Below are positions 8,201 to 15,749 of a DNA stretch of 37,891 nt, piece by piece (position 1 is the stretch's first letter; the number at the start of each line of letters is the position of its first letter). The DNA is from UBA10427 sp003500135 (GTDB lineage Bacteria; Bacteroidota; Bacteroidia; Cytophagales; Cyclobacteriaceae), in contig CAWZYQ010000018.1 of assembly GCA_963966275.1 (NCBI GenBank), forward strand, positions 1 to 37,891, in the 5' to 3' direction. A program made the translations under genes and the position numbers. The notes under the pieces were generated by a model. It had not been told where the DNA came from and ran no database searches. It saw only the letters and a program-made list of their open reading frames with translations.

Positions 8201-8816
8201 CGATTTGATTACCCGAATTTTTGCCGATTAAGGCATAAAACACTTCATTATCTTCAATGATTTCCAGACCATTTGAATTCGTAAAAGGCGTCATAGACGG
8301 AATATTATCATGAACGGGGTCGTTTAAAATGGAGTTTCCGAAATTAAGCCTTGTGATATTTATTGAACCTCCCGAGTTGGTAACAAGGCCAATGATGTTG
8401 TTTTTTGATTTAGTTATTTTAATATTTCTAGGTGAAGAGAAATTACTTCTTTGGTCGGGATATATTTCTAAGTTCTCAATAGCTCCATAGTTATTGCTAT
8501 ACTGAAAGAGATACATTAAACCTGCATTTCTCAGAGTAATACCGTAATAATTATTGTTAAAATTTACTGATGTGTAACCATAGGAAGCTCTGAAAGCGTT
8601 ATTACCATTATTTAAGGTATATTTTTCATTATGATTGAAAAGTAAATTACCGCATTTATACCACTTATAATTTTGATTAAGTGGCGAGAGATTTAAAATT
8701 TCCATGTTTTCATTTATGCAAATTGTATCATTCATCTCAAAATCTGCAACAATATATTGTGCTAAAGCATGTAAACATGAGATATGTAGTAGTATCAGAA
8801 AATATATTATTTTCAT
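5241..8816 (-). CDS. Large secreted PKD-repeat protein with T9SS sorting domain
   Basis: This 1191-residue protein carries a signal peptide (MKIIYFLILLHISCLHALAQ, cut near residue 20). Residues ~30-410 hold repeated blades with the motif L-x-F-G-N/D-x-x-L-N-D-P (for example RLNFGNSILNDP, VLNFGDDLLNDP), suggesting a beta-propeller. About seven PKD-like Ig domains follow (~415-995), with W-x-F-G-D type cores such as YQWDFGDGNFSTEDEP and a Cys near each domain end. Next comes a CARDB-like domain (~1000-1105; VTIENRGTVVVDQTDL), then a type A T9SS C-terminal sorting domain (~1110-1191; YPNPVNEVF to GNYLINV and KMIIL). The protein should be exported by Sec, then moved across the outer membrane by T9SS and attached or released there. 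PKD/CARDB repeats usually serve adhesion or act as spacers. No catalytic domain is recognised. The stop codon overlaps the inverted-repeat element. Confidence 0.92.
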   Translation of the reverse strand: MKIIYFLILLHISCLHALAQYIVADFEMNDTICINENMEILNLSPLNQNYKWYKCGNLLFNHNEKYTLNNGNNAFRASYGYTSVNFNNNYYGITLRNAGLMYLFQYSNNYGAIENLEIYPDQRSNFSSPRNIKITKSKNNIIGLVTNSGGSINITRLNFGNSILNDPVHDNIPSMTPFTNSNGLEIIEDNEVFYALIGKNSGNQIAVLNFGDDLLNDPSVSTFTIPDASGITGISLTKYCGSYYGLVTSINNDKLFKLTFNNGLNNVPQIEEVIISDARFIQPARVKWEVENGDFFAFIQLDGSSIVRLFFGNNPNNEFSIDFLEELSENCYAFDIIKTSDDAYRYLTVDYVNATKGLFGLTFDNECIYDPISSTEYIPNDISYSESGNQILKLVVSDSDGNFSSKTDTVFVKDIVTPSLSFESNGNCQGAPVNFSIQTDDISMIDSAKWNFGDLNGSSELLNPSYTYASEDTYFPSIRAYFENGCSNFYTGSLPIYLPPESSFDYPSGILCSNSPIPFTNTTNFFGPDSVLSYNWNFDGIESSQEENPTFNFSSGGIKNVTLTASIPGCIDDSIRLVDITEGPNTQFSFTGACEYEIFEFDNLTTGTDITGYQWDFGDGNFSTEDEPLHLFNSGNTYDVTLEATNALGCQTTFEAPVPVRSKPLASFDNELACSENEIRFFNISAVQNANIDTSNWLISNTEFGFEATSQEMDPEILLADPGIYNITLRAVSNYGCSDTLTSDIEVIESPQVDYTSEIACLGAETQLMAMAIPPQNGNIVSHNWIVDGVLYTEPDIGHVFNTSGNKNIRLTARADNNCEQSVSRELYLPGLPNADFTNSRLCNNEPITFASISSDDPEDPIAFYDWKINGNNLSNAETFQTNLSNAENYEVQMISYTANNCTDTISRTIQVNQAPVALIDADPLNGAPPLEVFFTNNTSFSDDFYWDFSANNDDFSTEEEPLYTYEEIGVERVSFIARNDDDCEDSIGLQINVLPPVLDLSINSVVPVQNEDRIGFVVTIENRGTVVVDQTDLKIRVNNEITLVERISERLIPGSAVNHTFDFDIINVENQPVRIVCFEINAVDTDLSDETPENNSECLDLSSSFFVFNPYPNPVNEVFTLPFIKSQEGSVTIQLISSDGKNTYEQTATGLKEGLNFIDVDVSRYASGNYLINVSDQNGGKNEIFKMIIL

Positions 8817-8911
8817 TTATTTTGTTTTATTAATAAGCATTAATACACTTCTTTTATATCTCCTATAATGAAAATTGTAACCTTTATTGACAATATTATC
8901 GATTTATTTAA

Positions 8912-9847
8912 ATGGATACCATCAATAGAATAAAAAATAGAATTGAACTTGAGCATAAAGTTTTGAGGATTAAATCTTTAAAGAAAAGGTTTAAACCGGA
9001 AGATCAAATTTTAATTTTTTCTGATCCAAGAGGTGGGAGTACCTGGTTGGCCGAAATGATTAATACTATTCCCAATTCTGCTATATTATGGGAACCTCTT
9101 CATTTAAAATACATGACTGATTTTAAGAAGTTAGGATTTTCATGGAGACAGTTCATTCCTGAAAAAGAAGAATGGAACGAAGCCAAAAAGGCATTTGACA
9201 AAGTTTTATCTGGTAAGGTTTTGAATGAATGGACGTTGCTTAAAACTGATATAGAAACGTATAAAGAAGCCGATAAACTAATCGTTAAAATTTGCAGAGG
9301 TAATGCTCTTTTGCCATGGATAGTGAATCAATACAACTTCAAATACAAACCTATATACTTAATTCGAAACCCATTTGCCGTTGTGAGTTCACAACTAAAA
9401 CAAGGGGGGTGGGACTATAAATTTTCGAATTATAAAGCGCCGCAAGGTCGTTTTAGCAAAATCTTTAGTGATAATAAAAATCTTTTAGAAAAGCTGAGTT
9501 CAAAAGAAGAATTATTAATTGCGAACTGGTGTATAACAAATAAAGTGGCTCTTGAATCGAATAGTAGGTTTAAATATCAAGTAGTTTATTACGAAGATTT
9601 TGTTGATGATCCAGTAAAATGCATTCAGAAAATATTTAATAATTGGAGAATTACAGTACCTGAAAACATTTATAAATCTGTAAGTAAAAAAAGCTCGACA
9701 ACCAAAAGAAAGGATCATAATGTGTCAAAAGATGAATATTTGAATAGTTGGAAAAATTCGTTTAGTCTATTACAAATCCAAAAATGCACTGATCTTATTA
9801 AAAAATTTGAAATACAAGATGAATATATTAATCGATATTTAGATTAA
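8912..9847 (+). CDS. Sulfotransferase-family protein
   Basis: This 311-residue cytoplasmic enzyme shows both PAPS-binding motifs of the sulfotransferase fold. The 5'-phosphosulfate loop is FSDPRGGSTWLAEM (36-49), and the 3'-phosphate motif is YLIRNPFAVVSSQL (~149-162). WEPLH after the first motif fits the acceptor-side region of glycan sulfotransferases. It probably transfers sulfate from PAPS to a sugar hydroxyl. It is divergent from the PKD/T9SS gene (95-base gap) and precedes the wzm-wzt polysaccharide genes by ~490 bases, so it may have its own promoter while still acting on the same glycan (inference). Coding DNA is AT-rich like the downstream cluster. The acceptor is unknown. Confidence 0.85.
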   Translation: MDTINRIKNRIELEHKVLRIKSLKKRFKPEDQILIFSDPRGGSTWLAEMINTIPNSAILWEPLHLKYMTDFKKLGFSWRQFIPEKEEWNEAKKAFDKVLSGKVLNEWTLLKTDIETYKEADKLIVKICRGNALLPWIVNQYNFKYKPIYLIRNPFAVVSSQLKQGGWDYKFSNYKAPQGRFSKIFSDNKNLLEKLSSKEELLIANWCITNKVALESNSRFKYQVVYYEDFVDDPVKCIQKIFNNWRITVPENIYKSVSKKSSTTKRKDHNVSKDEYLNSWKNSFSLLQIQKCTDLIKKFEIQDEYINRYLD

Positions 9848-10163
9848 TTAAAATCTTGAGATAAAGAAATAATTACAATTGTCATGTAAATAAGCTAAAT
9901 TAAACAGTTGTGGATGACAAACTGTCTGATGCCAAAAAAGATTATGGCAAAAATACAATTTTGTTGATTAATTTATTAAACAATATGATGAATTAGAGGT
10001 ATCTAATATTTAAATAAAGATTGAATACATGTTAGTATTTAAGCATTAGGTCTTGATATGTATGGTTCTTTTATGTTCAAGTAAAAATTATGGAAATTCT
10101 CCTCAGAAATAATCTACTCTAGATATTTATTAGGTCATTTTTGTATAAGTATTATATTCTTTA

Positions 10164-10191
10164 TTGCTAACGTGAGATTAATCGTTAGCAA
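10164..10191. repeat. Perfect inverted repeat, 9-bp arms
   Basis: TTGCTAACG (10164-10172) and CGTTAGCAA (10183-10191) are exact reverse complements separated by 10 bases. It sits ~140 bases before the wzm start with no T-run following, so it could be an operator or an RNA leader hairpin. Its role is unknown. Confidence 0.6.
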
Positions 10192-10255
10192 AACTCATTA
10201 TCTATTTTCATTGACTAAATAGAAATAAAATAGATTCAAATATGCACTTTTTTTC

Positions 10256-10263
10256 TAATTTTG
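10256..10263 (+). promoter_or_regulatory. Candidate -7 box for the wzm-wzt operon (TAATTTTG)
   Basis: TAATTTTG matches TAnnTTTG and would place the transcript start ~60 bases before the wzm ATG. No -33 element is apparent. In AT-rich DNA this octamer can occur by chance. Confidence 0.4.
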
Positions 10264-10333
10264 TTCATTGAAGGATGTGAGTGGAGTGGTGAATCATATT
10301 TTCTGCCCAATAGCAAGAACATAGTGAGAAGTT

Positions 10334-11161
10334 ATGTATAAAATTATTGTAGACGCCCAAAAGAGCAATTTAAAGCTTAATATCAGGGAGCTACTGGCTT
10401 ACAAGGATCTATTTGTAATACTGGCTTACCGCGATTTAAGGGTACGTTACGCTCAGACTTTCCTGGGATTAACATGGGCTGTGTTGCAGCCACTTGCTAC
10501 CCTCATCATTTTTACACTAGTTTTTGGTAAGGCAGTTAATGTTGATACAGGCGATATTCCCTACCCGCTATTTGCACTTTGTGGTATGGCAGCATGGGCT
10601 TATTTTGGTTTTGTACTGAATCAATCTGGCAACTCCATTATCTCATCACAAGAAATGATCAAGAAGATCTATTTTCCGAGATTGGTCATTCCATTGAGTA
10701 AAGCAGTGGTTGGTTTTATTGATTTCTCGATCGGTTTTATTTTTCTTATTTGTTTTCTAGTCTATTACAAATACATCCCGGGACAAGAAGTGGTTTTTCT
10801 TCCGATTTTCATATTACTGACTATAATATCGGCCCTGGCAGTAGGGATATGGTTAAGTGCATTAACTATTCGCTATAGAGACTTTCAACATGTGGTGCCC
10901 TTCCTGGTTCAGTTTGGGCTTTATGCGACACCAGTTGGATACCCCTCATCATTAGTTATAAAAAATTTACCAGAATGGGCGACAATTTTGTATTACCTTA
11001 ATCCTATGGCCGGAATAGTTGAAGGGTATCGATGGTGTCTTTTAGGATCACAACCTCCTGGTACTTATGCTTATTACTCCTTCATAGCTGTCGGAATTCT
11101 CTTTGTTTCTGGCCTGTACTATTTTAAAAGAGTCGAACGTATAATGGCTGATATCGTATGA
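10334..11161 (+). CDS. wzm: Polysaccharide ABC exporter permease (Wzm-like)
   Basis: This 275-residue ABC-2 type permease has about six hydrophobic segments and is the membrane half of an O-antigen or capsule exporter. The N-terminal amphipathic part and AYRDLRVRYAQTFLGLTWAVLQPL (around residues 32-55) are the family signature. IYFPRLVIPLSKAVVGFIDF and the YATPVGYPSS region near the C-terminus also match. It would move a completed lipid-linked glycan across the inner membrane with the adjacent ATPase. It overlaps wzt by 4 bases (ATGA), so the two are translationally coupled. Its DNA is much richer in GC (31 of 60 in the line at 10441) than most of the genes after wzt. Confidence 0.93.
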   Translation: MYKIIVDAQKSNLKLNIRELLAYKDLFVILAYRDLRVRYAQTFLGLTWAVLQPLATLIIFTLVFGKAVNVDTGDIPYPLFALCGMAAWAYFGFVLNQSGNSIISSQEMIKKIYFPRLVIPLSKAVVGFIDFSIGFIFLICFLVYYKYIPGQEVVFLPIFILLTIISALAVGIWLSALTIRYRDFQHVVPFLVQFGLYATPVGYPSSLVIKNLPEWATILYYLNPMAGIVEGYRWCLLGSQPPGTYAYYSFIAVGILFVSGLYYFKRVERIMADIV

Positions 11162-12381
11162 CAGATATTGCAGTAAGGATAGAGGGATTAGGGAAAAAAT
11201 TTATTATAGGTCATAAAAAAAGCGGCGATATACGTAACACGTTTGCGGATTTTATTAGCAAATTGCTAGGCAGAACCTCTGGATCAACTGAGGAGTTTTG
11301 GGCCTTACGAGACATCAATTTAGAAATCAAACGAGGCGATGCAGTGGGTATCATTGGCCGCAATGGTGCTGGAAAAAGCACCTTGCTTAAGGTTCTATCT
11401 CGCATCACTCAGCCAACAACTGGGCGGTTTGAAATCAATGGGCGGGTGTCATCTCTACTGGAGGTGGGAACAGGATTTCATCCTGAGCTGACAGGGAGAG
11501 AAAACATCTATCTCAACGGTACGATACTCGGAATGAAGCGGGTAGAGATCAAGCAAAAATTTGATGAGATTGTCGCTTTTAGTGGTGTCGAGAAGTTCTT
11601 GGATACCCCAGTAAAGCATTACAGTTCCGGAATGAAAGTACGATTGGCCTTTAGTGTTGCTGCCCATCTTGAGCCTGAAATCCTTATTGTTGACGAAGTT
11701 TTGGCAGTTGGAGATGCTGGATTCCAAAAAAAATGTCTGGGTAAAATGAGTGATGTAAGTAAAAATGAAGGAAGAACTGTACTTTTCGTTAGTCATAATA
11801 TGAGCGCTGTTCAAAACCTATGTAATCATGGGCTATTGTTGAATAAGGGGAAAATAGAATTTGCAGGTAATATGGCCAAGGTTGTAAATCGCTATTTAGC
11901 ACAATACAAAACTTATAATATTGATAAAATTCATTTTGGGAATTACATTTCTTCCGTTAAAATTAGAAATCAAGAGCAAGAATTTACTAAAGCGTTTAAA
12001 TATGGCGATGATATAATATTTGAATTTAATCTCACTGATACATTCAGTTTTAAGCATCATCATTTAGGTTTTTTTATTTTTGATTCTGATGGTAATAAAA
12101 TAAGTGCAATTAGCACTGCTATGAAAACTCCAATCGAATCCAATGATATATCAGGTATTAACTATATAAAATTTATAGTAAAATCACCTCCATTGATTGA
12201 AGGGAGTTATTATATCGATATTTCAATAACTAATAAAACAAGAGGGAGAGTGGATTACATTCAATCGGCTTGCTTTTTTACCGTAGTTGAAACAGATATA
12301 TATCAAACTGGAGCAAAAATTAATTCTCATATAGGTAAAATATATTTAGAAGTTGAAACTTATTTTACGCAAAATATATAA
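11158..12381 (+). CDS. wzt: Polysaccharide ABC exporter ATPase with C-terminal Wzt-type domain
   Basis: This 407-residue cytoplasmic ATPase pairs with Wzm. Walker A is GRNGAGKST (67-75), the signature is YSSGMK (155-160), Walker B is ILIVDE (175-180) and the H-loop His is at 213. Beyond residue ~260 lies a ~145-residue beta-rich extension (FKYGDDIIFEFNLTD, HHLGFFIFDSDGNK, IEGSYYIDISI) matching the position and style of the Wzt carbohydrate-binding domain. In characterised systems that domain recognises a capped non-reducing end of the glycan. Base composition drops from 45-50% GC in the ATPase half to ~25-27% in the extension, with the change near codon 221. This suggests a domain swap. Its 3' end overlaps the next gene by 29 bases. 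Confidence 0.93.
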   Translation: MTDIAVRIEGLGKKFIIGHKKSGDIRNTFADFISKLLGRTSGSTEEFWALRDINLEIKRGDAVGIIGRNGAGKSTLLKVLSRITQPTTGRFEINGRVSSLLEVGTGFHPELTGRENIYLNGTILGMKRVEIKQKFDEIVAFSGVEKFLDTPVKHYSSGMKVRLAFSVAAHLEPEILIVDEVLAVGDAGFQKKCLGKMSDVSKNEGRTVLFVSHNMSAVQNLCNHGLLLNKGKIEFAGNMAKVVNRYLAQYKTYNIDKIHFGNYISSVKIRNQEQEFTKAFKYGDDIIFEFNLTDTFSFKHHHLGFFIFDSDGNKISAISTAMKTPIESNDISGINYIKFIVKSPPLIEGSYYIDISITNKTRGRVDYIQSACFFTVVETDIYQTGAKINSHIGKIYLEVETYFTQNI

Positions 12382-12895
12382 TCTTCTAAATGCTAATCCC
12401 AAGATTCTTGGAGACAAGTCATTGGTCAAAATTGACCGCAGTGTAGCTTTTAAAGGTAGAGTAATTATAGATGTAACGAAGGGAGGATCAGTTACCATAG
12501 GTCGTAGGTCTGTTTTAGATGAAGGGGCTATTATTTCCACTTTTGGAGGTCATATTTCTATTGGAGAGAATTGTTCTTTTAATTCTTATTGTGTCATCTA
12601 TGGACACGGTAATCTTTCAATAGGGAGTAATGTTAGAGTAGCAACTCATACTGTTATAATACCAGCTAATCATAAATATGATGATATTAATATTCCTATT
12701 TACAAGCAGGGAATGAGAAAAAAAGGTATCAAGATAAAAGATAACGTTTGGATTGGGGCTGGATGTAAAATATTAGATGGAGTAACTATTGGCAGCGGTT
12801 CAATCATAGCGGCAGGAAGTGTAGTAAATAAAGATTTGGGTTCGAACTGTATATATGGAGGTGTTCCAGTTAAATTATTAAAAAGGCGAAAATGA
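12353..12895 (+). CDS. Left-handed beta-helix (hexapeptide) acyltransferase
   Basis: This 180-residue protein is a trimeric hexapeptide-repeat acyltransferase, probably an O-acetyltransferase acting on a sugar. Repeats begin at ~30 and include VTIGRRSVLDEGAII, ISIGENCSFNSYC and LSIGSNVRVATHTVI. The PANHKYDD loop carries the likely catalytic His, and the C-terminal VWIGAGCKILDGVTIGSGSI and AAGSVVNKDL coils with GGVPVKLLKR are classic. The frame begins at TTG 12353, inside wzt; no in-frame ATG precedes the first repeat, so a non-ATG start is needed. The overlap suggests coupling to wzt. The acceptor cannot be told from sequence. Confidence 0.85.
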   Translation: MKLILRKIYNLLNANPKILGDKSLVKIDRSVAFKGRVIIDVTKGGSVTIGRRSVLDEGAIISTFGGHISIGENCSFNSYCVIYGHGNLSIGSNVRVATHTVIIPANHKYDDINIPIYKQGMRKKGIKIKDNVWIGAGCKILDGVTIGSGSIIAAGSVVNKDLGSNCIYGGVPVKLLKRRK

Positions 12896-13000
12896 AAAGA
12901 ATAGTTTACATCATTTTATGTGCGATGACCCTTCTATTCTGAGAAGGAATTTACCAAGTTTTCAAATATTTTTAGGAATCAGATAGAAATAAGAATAAGT
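12896..13000 (+). other. Short gap with a possible decayed coding remnant
   Basis: The 105 bases between the acyltransferase and FkbM genes contain a short frame (from ~12918 to a stop at 12984-12986) reading MCDDPSILRRNLPSFQIF, which looks protein-like rather than random. It is too short to assign and could be coincidence or the tail of a gene lost by recombination. Confidence 0.2.
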
Positions 13001-13753
13001 GTGATACAGATTATTCGAGACTATTACAGAAATCGTCCTAGAATTAAGCGTAAAGAAGATTTATTTATACGGTCTTATAGGAACATGACCGCCTATTCTA
13101 GGCACCATCAAACTTTAAGAAAAACTTTTAATAATATTTTTATTAGAAAAATTTATGATTTTGAATCAACTAATATAAGACCATATATAATTGATGGTGG
13201 GGCCAATATTGGACTAGGAATTCTATACTGGAAATTAAAATACCCGAATGCCAAAATATTAGCCTTTGAACCATCACAGGAAGTAGTAAAAATACTGAAT
13301 TACAACCTGAAAGCTAATAATATTAAGGATGTTAATGTTTATCAGGCGGCCTTGTATGACTCTTATAAGACACTGCCTTTTACAACTAATGAGGGTATGG
13401 CAGGTACATTAATTAAAGAAAAAGGATTAGAATTTAACTATGATGTAGAGACACATCCGTTAAGTAGTTATATCTCTACAAAAGTTGACTTAATCAAACT
13501 AGATATAGAAGGTTCAGAACTTATTGTGCTGAAAGAAATCCGACATAAATTGCATTTAGTAAAAAGACTTTTTATTGAGTTTCATTCATTTATTGGTCAA
13601 CCACAATTATTGTCCGAAGTTTTAAGAATTTTGGAAGATACCGGATTTAGATATCACATTGATACAGAATACAAATTAGAAAGCCCTTTTAATGGATTCA
13701 CAACATCATTAGGGCAAGATTTACAATTGAATATATGGGCAAAAAGAGATTAG
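13001..13753 (+). CDS. FkbM-family SAM methyltransferase
   Basis: This 250-residue enzyme is an FkbM-type O-methyltransferase. The SAM-binding motif I is IIDGGANIG (63-71), followed by ILAFEPSQEVV (87-96). The later IKLDIEGSELIVLKE segment is the FkbM hallmark. Such enzymes methylate sugar hydroxyls in glycan loci. GTG at 13001 is used here; the in-frame ATG at 13085 (residue 29) still precedes motif I and is a possible alternative. It lies 3 bases before the next gene. In ABC-exported glycans a methyl group can act as the chain-end cap read by Wzt, so this is a candidate capping enzyme (inference). DNA is strongly AT-rich. Confidence 0.9.
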   Translation: MIQIIRDYYRNRPRIKRKEDLFIRSYRNMTAYSRHHQTLRKTFNNIFIRKIYDFESTNIRPYIIDGGANIGLGILYWKLKYPNAKILAFEPSQEVVKILNYNLKANNIKDVNVYQAALYDSYKTLPFTTNEGMAGTLIKEKGLEFNYDVETHPLSSYISTKVDLIKLDIEGSELIVLKEIRHKLHLVKRLFIEFHSFIGQPQLLSEVLRILEDTGFRYHIDTEYKLESPFNGFTTSLGQDLQLNIWAKRD

Positions 13754-13756
13754 AAA

Positions 13757-14791
13757 TTGGGGACAATACGAGTTTACAATAGGTATGTTAGTGAGTATAT
13801 AAATGATTTGGAAAAGTTTAAGAAGAGTTTTCCTAAGCTCAACAAATCCTCAAACTCAGACACTTTTCAACTTATTACTCGAGAAAAGCGAGAAATTCAA
13901 CTCAAAAAACCACCAGGAAAAAATATAATACTTTCAACCTACTTTACTTCAAAACCTGATCCGCAACGACAATTTAGGGTGAAACCATCTGATTTTAACT
14001 TTCTAAAAGCGTGGTATTTGTCAGTCGTGAAAAAGAGTCTCAAAGCCGTTGTCTTTATTGATTTTCACGACAATGCTTTTATTAACAAGTATGAAAGCGA
14101 AAATATAAAATTTATTTATTGCACTTTGGGAAATCTCTCACTAAACGATGAACGATATTTTATATTTGAAGAATATCTAAATTATTATATCCGCGATTTA
14201 ACTCAAGTTTGTATTACTGATATCAGTGATGTAATTTTTAATAAGGATCCATTTATCTTTTTTAAAGATAGGCCGTGGCATACATTATTTGTTGGTAGAA
14301 ATCATACAGACAAAATTATGTTTAGCAGGATTAATCTTGAGAGAATGAGCCAGCTTTCTGATGCATATGGATTAGCTTATCCTGGTAATTTTTATATTAT
14401 GCCAGTTTATAACGCAGGCATAATTGGAGGTGATAAATGGGTGGTTGCTTATTTATTAAAAAAAATGTGTATATACTTTAGGGAGTATGGGTCTGACAAA
14501 AACTTAAACATGCTGATCCTCAATATGGTTTTATATTCATATTTCTGCCCAAATGTATCAACAAATCTTTTTAATAAGTTTTTTTTTAGATCCAGAAAAA
14601 GCCGAAAAGTTGTGATTTTGATCCAAAAAATAAAAATGAAACTAAATAATACAACTTGGAATCAAGCATCATCTGTACAACATCTTAATGATATTTGTGG
14701 TAATTCAAAAACAATATTTACTTCTTATCCGTTGCACAACGAATTCAAGTCTTTTTATTCTGACTCTAGGGAATATATTTTACATAAATAA
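13757..14791 (+). CDS. Putative glycosyltransferase, GT-A-like, no close family recognised
   Basis: I do not recognise a firm family for this 344-residue protein. It shows GT-A style features: a strand KAVVFIDFHDNAF (97-109), then CITDISDVIFNKDPF (152-166), which looks like a DxD-type metal site with Asp155 and Asp158. Later, VYNAGIIGG (217-225) resembles the NAG motif of GT8/GT34-like enzymes. No signal peptide or membrane helix is seen. The start is TTG at 13757, three bases after the FkbM stop; no better ATG fits the conserved part. It contains a T9 homopolymer at 14579-14587. Position in the cluster supports a sugar-transfer role; donor and acceptor are unknown. Confidence 0.6.
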   Translation: MGTIRVYNRYVSEYINDLEKFKKSFPKLNKSSNSDTFQLITREKREIQLKKPPGKNIILSTYFTSKPDPQRQFRVKPSDFNFLKAWYLSVVKKSLKAVVFIDFHDNAFINKYESENIKFIYCTLGNLSLNDERYFIFEEYLNYYIRDLTQVCITDISDVIFNKDPFIFFKDRPWHTLFVGRNHTDKIMFSRINLERMSQLSDAYGLAYPGNFYIMPVYNAGIIGGDKWVVAYLLKKMCIYFREYGSDKNLNMLILNMVLYSYFCPNVSTNLFNKFFFRSRKSRKVVILIQKIKMKLNNTTWNQASSVQHLNDICGNSKTIFTSYPLHNEFKSFYSDSREYILHK

Positions 14792-14792
14792 A

Positions 14793-15749
14793 ATGAATGG
14801 CAAGATGGTATCCGTAATTATGCCCGCTTATAATGCTGAAAAGTATATTAGTCAGGCGGTTCAATCTATTCTTGACCAAACTTATCAGAACTTAGAGCTT
14901 CTGATTTGTGATGACGCTTCTCATGATGGTACTGCTAGAATAATAAATGAATTTGCTGACGAAGACAGTAGAATCAGATTTTTTTCGAACAAGACTAACT
15001 TAAAGCTACTTAAAACCAGGAACAGGTTATTAGAGTACGCAAATGGCGACTTGATTACCTTTCAAGATGCAGATGATTTTTCTAGCCCAAATAGGTTAGA
15101 ATATTCCATTGCTGAGTTTGAAAGGAATACAAATCTAGGATTGCTTTCTTGTCAGGTAGCATACGTTGATAAATTTGGAAATATAATTAGGGAGAGCAAT
15201 AAGCCAACCACATATTCGGGTGTTTTAAGCGATATGCACAAAACAAATGTTGTTGGAGGTTCAATTATGGTCATTAGAGCTGACTGTCTTAAGGCTGTAG
15301 GTGGAAAATTCAGAGTTTTTTTTGAAGGACTCGCATATCAGGATTATGACCTTTCATTACTTATTGCGGAGAAATATGAAGCCTATTCTTTACCTGATGT
15401 ATTGTACTATTACAGGCAACATGAATCGTCTAATTCTAAAATAATTAGTACAGAGAGGTTACTATCAAAGGAACTGGTTCTTCATCTAGCCAAACAACGT
15501 AAGGAAAGAGGGAGCGATGATCTCATGGATGGGCATCCGGAGAAGGTGAAAGAGTACTTCACTAAACTCAAAAAGCCTTATCAAATGGACAGATCCCTAA
15601 TATATCGCGATTATGCAGCAAACTTTATGTATCAGGGATTAAATAGGAGGGCAATTGCGACTTCCTGGAAAGCAATCCTTAATCGGCCAGCAAAATTGGT
15701 AAATTGGATGACTCTGCAATACTGTCTAAGAAAAAGTATAATTAAATAG
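14793..15749 (+). CDS. Family 2 glycosyltransferase
   Basis: I placed the start at ATG 14793, two bases after the preceding stop, rather than at the longer frame start 14688. The reason is that the GT2 fold begins directly with VSVIMPAYNAEKYISQAVQS, and the extra 35 residues would overlap the previous gene and match nothing. The 318-residue protein has the nucleotide-sugar strand ELLICDDASHDGT, the DxD region FQDADDFSSPNRLEYS, and an ED-like acceptor segment AYQDYDLSLLIAE. It is an inverting, soluble transferase adding one sugar to the growing lipid-linked chain. Its stop is directly followed by the ATG of the asparagine-synthetase-like gene, so co-translation is likely. Confidence 0.9.
   Translation: MNGKMVSVIMPAYNAEKYISQAVQSILDQTYQNLELLICDDASHDGTARIINEFADEDSRIRFFSNKTNLKLLKTRNRLLEYANGDLITFQDADDFSSPNRLEYSIAEFERNTNLGLLSCQVAYVDKFGNIIRESNKPTTYSGVLSDMHKTNVVGGSIMVIRADCLKAVGGKFRVFFEGLAYQDYDLSLLIAEKYEAYSLPDVLYYYRQHESSNSKIISTERLLSKELVLHLAKQRKERGSDDLMDGHPEKVKEYFTKLKKPYQMDRSLIYRDYAANFMYQGLNRRAIATSWKAILNRPAKLVNWMTLQYCLRKSIIK

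Larger units (their letters stand above)
9848..10333. other. AT-rich intergenic region before the glycan operon
   Basis: No gene is seen in this 486-base stretch. It contains a perfect hairpin at 10164-10191 and a candidate promoter -7 box at 10256-10263, both upstream of wzm. A weaker 6-bp stem (ACAGTT / AACTGT) occurs near 9905-9930. No T-rich intrinsic terminator for the sulfotransferase gene was found. Confidence 0.6.

Noticed and set aside
14688..14792. N-terminal extension of the GT2 gene to 14688
   Set aside because: It would overlap the previous gene by about 100 bases and adds residues unrelated to GT2, which begins cleanly at ATG 14793.
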